A stretch of DNA of 64,000 nucleotides from Vermamoeba vermiformis (Eukaryota > Tubulinea > Echinamoebida), in NCBI GenBank assembly GCA_045837725.1, contig JBEWZL010000179.1, positions 496,001-560,000 on the forward strand, given 5' to 3'. Each line of letters starts with the position of its first letter. Positions within the stretch are counted from its first letter, which is position 1. Below the pieces are notes generated by a model, which was not told the origin of the DNA, did not search any database, and saw nothing but the letters and a program-made list of their open reading frames with translations. The position numbers and the translations under genes are program-made. Below, piece by piece: positions 57,959-64,000 of the stretch.

Positions 57959-60900
57959 TTATAATAGACGAGGACTCTGGATCCAATCCTTATTCTCCGT
58001 GTCACTTTTGACATCAAAATTGACAATAGCAACGAGTTTGTTAGTGAGACCTAATATTAATCGATGGTCGTGTATCACCATTGATGTGCACAATTCATCA
58101 GTGATGATCGTGTTTTCTAACCGATTGTTGTTGATGCTGAACACGTCGATCACTTTGTCGGATGTCGCCACGAATATCAAAACACCGGCTACCGCTATGG
58201 CAGTAATCTTAATGTAACATTAATACGATAATAATATTAAGTATGGTCCTTACGTCACATCGCGAGGGGTTGTGAGGGTAAACAGAAAATACTCCTTTTT
58301 TGGCGCCATTGTGCAAGCTCCACGCGACGATTGTAGTGCCAGTAGTTGTGACAATAATTCCCGCTTTAGTGTCAATAGTGACGTGTCGTATTGGGCCTAT
58401 AGAACTGGCCCTCCAAACCGTCTTGCTAGTACGAATATCAATGAGCTCTGGTACGTCTGATGCTGCAAAGATGCACGTTTCGTTCACTGAATATAGCTTT
58501 GGAACCACCACTCGATCATCAGTATTATCTGCAAGCCAAGTAGCGATTGTATTTTGTTTCTTGGTAGAATCATCGTAACGATGTGTTAATTCCCAGAATC
58601 GTATTATTTGTTGAGAGCTAACGATCAAAATGTTCTTCACTAACAAAATCTTCGTGTCGCCTTGGTTGGGTATTGAACAAATTTTTTCACGTGACTTCCA
58701 ATTAAAAATTGCAATTTGGTGCGTCAGTTTGCACGCCACTAAGTCTCCATGTACGGATATCACTGCAAAATAAAGGAAATCAATAACCAGCTAATGAACG
58801 TTAAGTATTGTGTAACTCAGCTTACTTTGAAATCCCGATTCCGGATCTATCGTTGGTTTTTCTCCAGTTTCCAAATCGAATACGTGCAGGCCTGAATATC
58901 CTCCTTGTATGATTTTATTTTCGTCAACCGCCAAGTGGAACCGCTCACGTGCAATATCACTTGAATAGCTGAACTCCTGTTGAAAGTTTAGTATGAAATA
59001 TTTTCGCGTTTTTTATACCAAAGATTAATTACCTTTATCAGAATGTCATCTTTAAATACGGCAGTACTGTATGGGGCCATTGCAACAATTGTATTGGTCG
59101 TCGCATTGTAGCCGACTGTTGTTCTGTCAAGAAATTAGCAAGGAGAGGGCGGCACTAGTCTTTGTACCCACTTGTCAGCTGAAGGATCGTATTTGGGCCA
59201 CACGCAAGATGGGACCATCGGCAAGTTTTTCACGTAATATTTTCCTAATATCAATTTTTAATAAGAAGAGAGTTTGTGCCGAATATACGCACCTTTTCGC
59301 ATGTTCACTTGGGCGTTCCACCTCTTTGCCAATTCTTGTTTAAAATTTTGACAGGTGTCATCGTGTCCGAATTCAAGCGTAAACAGATATCGCCACAATG
59401 TTCTGTCATTGTTCCACTGCATGAATTGGCGACAAGTTGATGAGAGCGCTACAACAGTTGCGACATCGAGTAATTTCATGATGAGCAGCATAACGTCTTG
59501 GGACAAGACCGTGATAGAATCAAAAGATAAATTGCCGTTGAAGCTATTGTTGCTGTCAAATTGGGCAAATGATTCAAGGTAAAATCCTCGCGTTAATTTT
59601 TCTGTCGGCGGCGGCCATTAGTTGACGTTTTTGACACTTTGACACAACGTACCTATCTCGTCCTTATACAGTTTTTCAAATTTCAGTACATCTATTCCGT
59701 TCTTGATAGCAGCGGATAAGTCGCCTTTCAAAAGCGCACGAAATCCCTGAGCAATATCAGAATCTGTTTTACGACAATATTGTACTGACTTACAACTTGT
59801 CGCTGACGTTGTACGAAATCTAGAGGTGACTCAGAAGAGGGAATTTCGTTAATACAATAGGCTACTGGGGTCTTCCCTTTGTTATTTGGCATTCGTATCA
59901 GTGTTTGGATCTGTTCCTTCGATGCTGAAAATATAACATTAGGATTAGTCGCAAACGATGATAATATATTACCGTGTTGTACTAATGCATGAAAGTGTTG
60001 TTGCTGTTGAGTAGCTTGTCGAGCAATAAAATGCAAGACATTTTCACCGTGGATGTCTACGTGCATTACTGAGGCACCTCCTTTCAACTACAATTGAAAT
60101 ATATTGATTATAAGACTATTATAGCACTTATATTAGTATTACCAAAGCTAGCGCAGGTTCGTAATCGTAGATCTGAAAGGCGTAAAATAACGGTGACCTG
60201 TTCTCATTATCTAACGCGTCGATCTCTGCTCCGTGCTTGAGTAGCAATGATATAAGCTTGCTTGAGTCTCTATTGGCCGTGTTATTTTGAAGAGCGAGCT
60301 GAAGCGGCGTTTTGCCGTGATCATCTTTTTCATTTACGGGAAGCACATCTAACGACATTATTTCAGTTAAAATTGATTTGTGACCTTAAACAATCGGTCT
60401 TACTTAGCGAGAGTACGTATTTTAATGCATCTGGTTTCTTATTTTCAACTAGCTGATGAAGCAAATTTTGGCCTTTCACGCGAAGTGTCAGATCCGCACC
60501 ACAAAGTAAGTGCATGGCCTAACACGCATGATATTAGCATCAATAAGTAAGTTAACATGACCTACTTTAAACACTTGAAGAGTCGGTGCTTTAGCGATCG
60601 GAATTTCGCTTTGACCGGTTTGCTCATCGACGAACGGTAAATTGATATCTACTCCTTCCTCATGCAAAATAGAAATTATTTTGATCATATTTTCGTAAGG
60701 TAAATTATCCTGCAATGTCGAGTGAGTACTAGAAAATTAAAAACTGTTCATTTACCGGATGCGATGAATCTTTCAACACTGCTGCCAGGGCGGTTAATCC
60801 ACCTTTGTAAATCTTCTTTGCATTTCCGCCACGTTCCAATAGAGTAGCGAGGACATCGGGAAACTCTGCCTGACAAGCATACCATACATCATCTTTTTCT

Positions 60901-62135
60901 CCGGGTCCGACATCGTTAGCTATTGCGCCTCGTTCTTTACACGATGAGAAATTAAATTCGAAGTTTGATAAGAAAATTTGCTTTGAAATTGACAAGCGTT
61001 GAATTATCTAACAGAGATTAAAGAGACTGCGATCTTTGATGTAAATTTTACCTAGGAGTAGCGTCGCTATTTTAAGAGTGGGCGTTTGAAGTGCAATAGT
61101 TAATGCAGTTAAATTTTCGGTATCACGTGCATTCACGTCAACACCGGCCAGAAGCAATTTCCAAATATAGTCATATTCTGCCTCGCTAAGATTGTACAAA
61201 TAATCGACAACATAAGCTGCGCAAAAATATTAGTATTGCCTAATAAGGCAAGTTATGACTGAAATACCTGAAACTATTGAAGCAAGAGGCGGATTTTTGT
61301 AGTAAGTTGGGTGCGGTGGTTTCAATAGCAATGGCTGAATATCTTGAGCCAGAAGATATTCAAAGATCTCAGAGCTATTGTTATTCATTGCTAGCAGGAG
61401 TGGCGTGGCCCAGTAGTCACGTTCATTGGCACATTCTTGGTTCACATCTGCACCTTTCCGAAGCAACAACTCGATCATTTCTATTGTTCAAATATTAATA
61501 CACCAATATGATGAATTAAATAGGGTTTCTTACCAACTGAATTTCGTTCTTGAACGGCGACGTGGAGTGGATTTCCAAGATTACAAACGTGGGTAACGTC
61601 TGCTCCACGATCAATGAGGAGCTTAACTTTTGATATATCTTTGCTCATTATAGCCGCTATTAAGGGTGTTTGATTGTCTTTTTCGCGACATGCATTGACG
61701 TCACACCCGGCATCCAGAAACAGCTTAATCACCTCTAAGCAATTTAAACCGCAGGTTAATATCAATGAAAATTATTGTTTAGCGAATTTACCAGGTTCCA
61801 ATTGTTTTGCTCCAGAAGCAATAAATAAAGCGGTAGGATCGCGGGTTTCGTTATCTTTATTTTTCTCGCTCCAATCCAGCAATAATTTCTTAACTACAGT
61901 ATATGTGATTAATATAGTCAACATGATGATAATATTTAAAATTGTTCTTACAATTTTCCAGATCGAATTTCTCTTCGTTGCGTTCCACGCCGAGCAGGTA
62001 CTTGCATAACGGATCATTGTTACTATATGCAGTATTTTCATTGTTTCCTGACGTCAATTAGGTTTTAGTCATACTATAAAATTTAGAATTACCCGTTGAT
62101 ACGGGAGTCATCATCGAAAATACGTCTAATTCCAT
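57959..62135 (-). CDS. Ankyrin repeat - F-box - beta-propeller protein
   Basis: About 20 exons, about 1,150 aa. ATG 62135: MELDVFSMMTPVSTG. Roughly ten ankyrin repeats follow (VIKLFLDAGCDVNACREKDN; QTPLIAAIMSKDISKVKLLI; IELLLRKGADVNQEC; KLLLAGVDVNARDTENLTAL; GKTPLQLALQNNTANRDSSK; SLLLKHGAEIDALDNENRSP). The exon ending KFEKLYKDEI joins in frame, across an intron of about 66 nt, to GFYLESFAQFDSNNSFNGNL and an F-box (SQDVMLLIMKLLDVATVVAL; SSTCRQFMQWNNDRTLWRYL). The rest is a WD40-like propeller (NKIIQGGYSGLHVFDLETGE; LVACKLTHQIAIFNWKSRE; GIIVTTTGTTIVAWSLHNGA; ILIFVATSDKVIDVFSINNN) ending QSPRLL. Two genes (ankyrin; F-box/propeller) is the alternative, but the F-box half has no ATG of its own in frame. 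Confidence 0.72.
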
Positions 62136-62230
62136 TATTTCCGTGCAACCAGAATATTAATGGTATTACGCTCTTTGATCTTCAGTTCAGAATCAGTTTG
62201 TTTTTGAACACAAAAATTTGAGTTTTGGGG

Positions 62231-62250
62231 TTTTTTTTTTTTCCCCCCCC
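62231..62250. repeat. T12-C8 homopolymer junction
   Basis: GGGG is followed by twelve T and eight C in the 198-nt gap between the metallopeptidase end and the ankyrin/F-box start. Natural homopurine-homopyrimidine tract or a low-quality spot. Confidence 0.6.
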
Positions 62251-62333
62251 ACTTCCTTCTGGCAAATCAAATTACTTGGTTCAATACCGTAGATAAACAA
62301 GCTTATTCAAGGTTATGTTTATTTATGGATTGT

Positions 62334-64000
62334 TTACCAAACAGTGCATCTGTTGGTGGGGTTCATAAAGCTACCAGCAGGGCAGTTGAAGGTTTGAGAG
62401 AACTCAGGCAAGTTAACCAAGGGGCCGATAACACGGAAACTGGTATTTGATTAGTTTTGAACTTCAGATCCGGATTTAACCAAAAACTTACCGAGCAGGG
62501 GAGTGAGGATCGGTCTTGACGTGGATCTTAATGTAGTTATCAGTAGCCTTCTGGCACCAGCCTTGAGCAAAGGCAACGAAGAACAATTGACCGTTGGTCA
62601 AACCATTGACGATTGAAGGAGCGTTGAACTGATCTCCAGCCAACTTGCTGTAAGCAGTGTAAGAGTTCTTAATGCCACCCATATCAGCAATATTTTCACC
62701 CTGTCGGTTACGTTAGTACCATATAGTAGCTAGAGTTATTGAGCTGTACGTACTTGAGTCAATTTGCCGTTAACGTAGACACCAGGCAAAGGTTGGAATT
62801 GGCTGTATTGGTTAATGACGCATTGAGCACGACGATCGAACCTAATAGCAACAATTAGCAATGCTAATATATTAAAGAGTTGTGCTCAGCAAGACTTACT
62901 CTTCTTCAGTTTGAGGTTGCCACCAGTCACGAAGCATACCAGTACCATCGTAGTCCTTGCCTTGGTTATCGAAACCTATGGTACTGTTAATATGTGGCTT
63001 CGGGAGCTGAGTTTTAGATAGACTTACCGTGAGTCAACTCGTGGCCCATGACCATACCAGCACCACCGTAGTTCATGGCGAGAGGGTAGCTCAAGTTAAA
63101 GAACGGGGATTGCAAGATACCAGCAGGGAAGACCATCTCGTTCTTGGTGGGGTCGTAGTAAGCGTTGACGGTAGGAGGAGTCATTTCCCATTCGTAACGG
63201 TCAGCGGGCTCCTTCAACTTGTGCAAGTTGCGCAAGAAGCTGTCAGTGTTGGAGTACAAGACATTGACGAGGAAGTTGTCGGGTTGAATGGGGACTTCGG
63301 AGTAGTTGCGAGGGTTGTCGGGGTAACCAATCATGTTGGCAATCAAAGACAACTTGGTCAAGGCTTGGTTTCTGGTTTGGTCGTCCATCCAGTTAAGTGA
63401 GTTCAAGTCTTGGTGCATGGCGTCTTCTATAGATTGAATCATTTGAGAAGCAACAGTCTTGCTGGCACCAGGGAAGGCACGTTGAACGAAGTATTTGCCC
63501 AAAAGTTCGCCGAGAGAGGCATCGGCGGCACGAACGCAGACGGTGTCACGAGAAGGCAATTGCTTCTTGCCAGAAAGAATCTTGCCAAAGAAGTTGAAGT
63601 TCTCGTTGACGAAGGCCTTAGGACCATAGGGAGCAATAGAGTGGATCAGTTGCCAACTGTAAAGTTGAAGTTAGATCGCGTTTACGGGATCTTGCAGCGG
63701 GCTATTACTTACGTCAAATAAGGTTCCCAGTCTTGTTGGTATTGACCAACGACAATGCTCAAGTTGCCCAGGAAAGCAGGAGCATCAACCAAGACGTTGT
63801 TGAGCTTGAAGTTGAGACCCATACCCTTCAAGTAGCTAGTCCACTGCAAGTTGGGAGTCAATTGTTGCAATTGGCTGAAGGTGAGCTTGTTGTAGACAAC
63901 GAAGGGATCGATCAAGTTGTCAGGAGAAACGGTGATGTTAGCGATGGCTAAATAAATTTTGTCAGATTCGAGATCTTTGGATTTAGTTTTGAGTTACATA
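62334..64000 (-). CDS. M13 (neprilysin-like) metallopeptidase, N-terminus beyond right edge
   Basis: The window holds the C-terminal two-thirds over seven or more exons. Blocks in order: NLIDPFVVYNKLTFSQLQQL, VCVRAADASLGELLGKYFVQ, QSIEDAMHQDLNSLNWMDDQ, VNAYYDPTKNEMVFPAGILQ (the NAYY substrate-binding motif), MNYGGAGMVMGHELTHG (zinc motif HELTH, variant of HExxH), FDNQGKDYDGTGMLRDWW, GENIADMGGIKNSY (GENxAD with third zinc ligand Glu) and LFFVAFAQGWCQKA. The family end is CPAGSFMNPTNRCTVW (CxxW-type) with TAA at 62334. These are ectoenzymes that cut short peptides. Catalytic residues are all present. Introns fall inside the zinc motif region. Confidence 0.92.

Noticed and set aside
59258-59506. 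Separate F-box/propeller gene starting near 59506
   Set aside because: The coding frame continues upstream of this point without an ATG and joins in frame to the last ankyrin exon.
63029-63951. Long plus-strand frames at the right end
   Set aside because: Antisense shadows of the M13 peptidase exons, whose motifs are unambiguous.
1-64000. Transposons, proviruses, CRISPR arrays, rRNA
   Set aside because: No transposase, reverse transcriptase, integrase or capsid reading frames, no terminal repeats around any segment, no regularly spaced repeats and no rRNA-like sequence seen on either strand.

Overview
This is a nuclear window from a unicellular eukaryote. Nearly every gene is split by short GT-AG introns (mostly about 50-65 nt), intergenic gaps are usually 100-500 nt, and genes sit on both strands. 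MND1, SPF45/RBM17, YIF1, eIF2-gamma and an SIAE-type esterase are unmistakably eukaryotic. A receptor kinase of TKL type with a large kelch/Ig-like ectodomain, a Kir-type potassium channel, a MORN-VPS9 protein and many F-box/LRR/ankyrin genes would fit an amoebozoan (protosteloid or dictyostelid-like). That placement is inference; no rRNA or organelle marker is present. I see no tRNA, rRNA, CRISPR array, transposon or provirus.

Layout. 1-824: 3' part of an unrecognised gene. 1094-2771: small three-TM protein. 3090-4721: F-box plus Tudor-like protein. 4995-6845 (-): LRR protein with a C-terminal F-box-like motif. 7091-9041 (-): YIF1. 9503-11467 (-): S/P/N/Q-rich protein with a tandem 0.5 kb internal repeat. 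11678-14119 (+): NYN/PIN-like putative RNase, then a 2H phosphoesterase-like protein. 14474-16185 (+): SPF45. 16341-18219 (-): Kir channel. 18398-18688 (+): small unknown. 18795-20687 (-): second LRR/F-box gene. 20887-22796 (-): zinc-type MDR dehydrogenase, divergent from MND1 at 22948-24026 (+). 24561-27602 (-): tandem pair of F-box genes with a hydrophobic, carrier-like body. 28463-37946 (-): tandem pair of HELZ/MOV10-like RNA helicases, each with an N-terminal RRM-like domain and a shared Q-rich C-terminus. 38350-39291 (+): acidic disordered protein. 39396-43017 (-): MORN-VPS9 protein. 43266-45631 (+): asparaginase-ankyrin. 45937-47522 (+): type II J-protein. 47983-50429 (-): sialate O-acetylesterase. 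50631-52271 (-): eIF2-gamma. 53114-57717 (-): receptor kinase. 57959-62135 (-): ankyrin-F-box-beta-propeller protein. 62334 to beyond the right edge (-): M13 metallopeptidase.

Themes. At least six predicted F-box proteins of four architectures lie in 64 kb, suggesting an expanded SCF adaptor repertoire. Three paralogue pairs (F-box/carrier-like, helicase, LRR/F-box) point to local duplication. RNA biology is well represented (two helicases, NYN nuclease, 2H phosphoesterase, SPF45, eIF2-gamma).

The most unusual signal is at the end of the J-protein gene. Its TGA stop is followed at once, in the same frame, by ATG and 33 open codons encoding a basic stretch plus one hydrophobic helix. This could be a readthrough tail anchor or a separate mini-protein.
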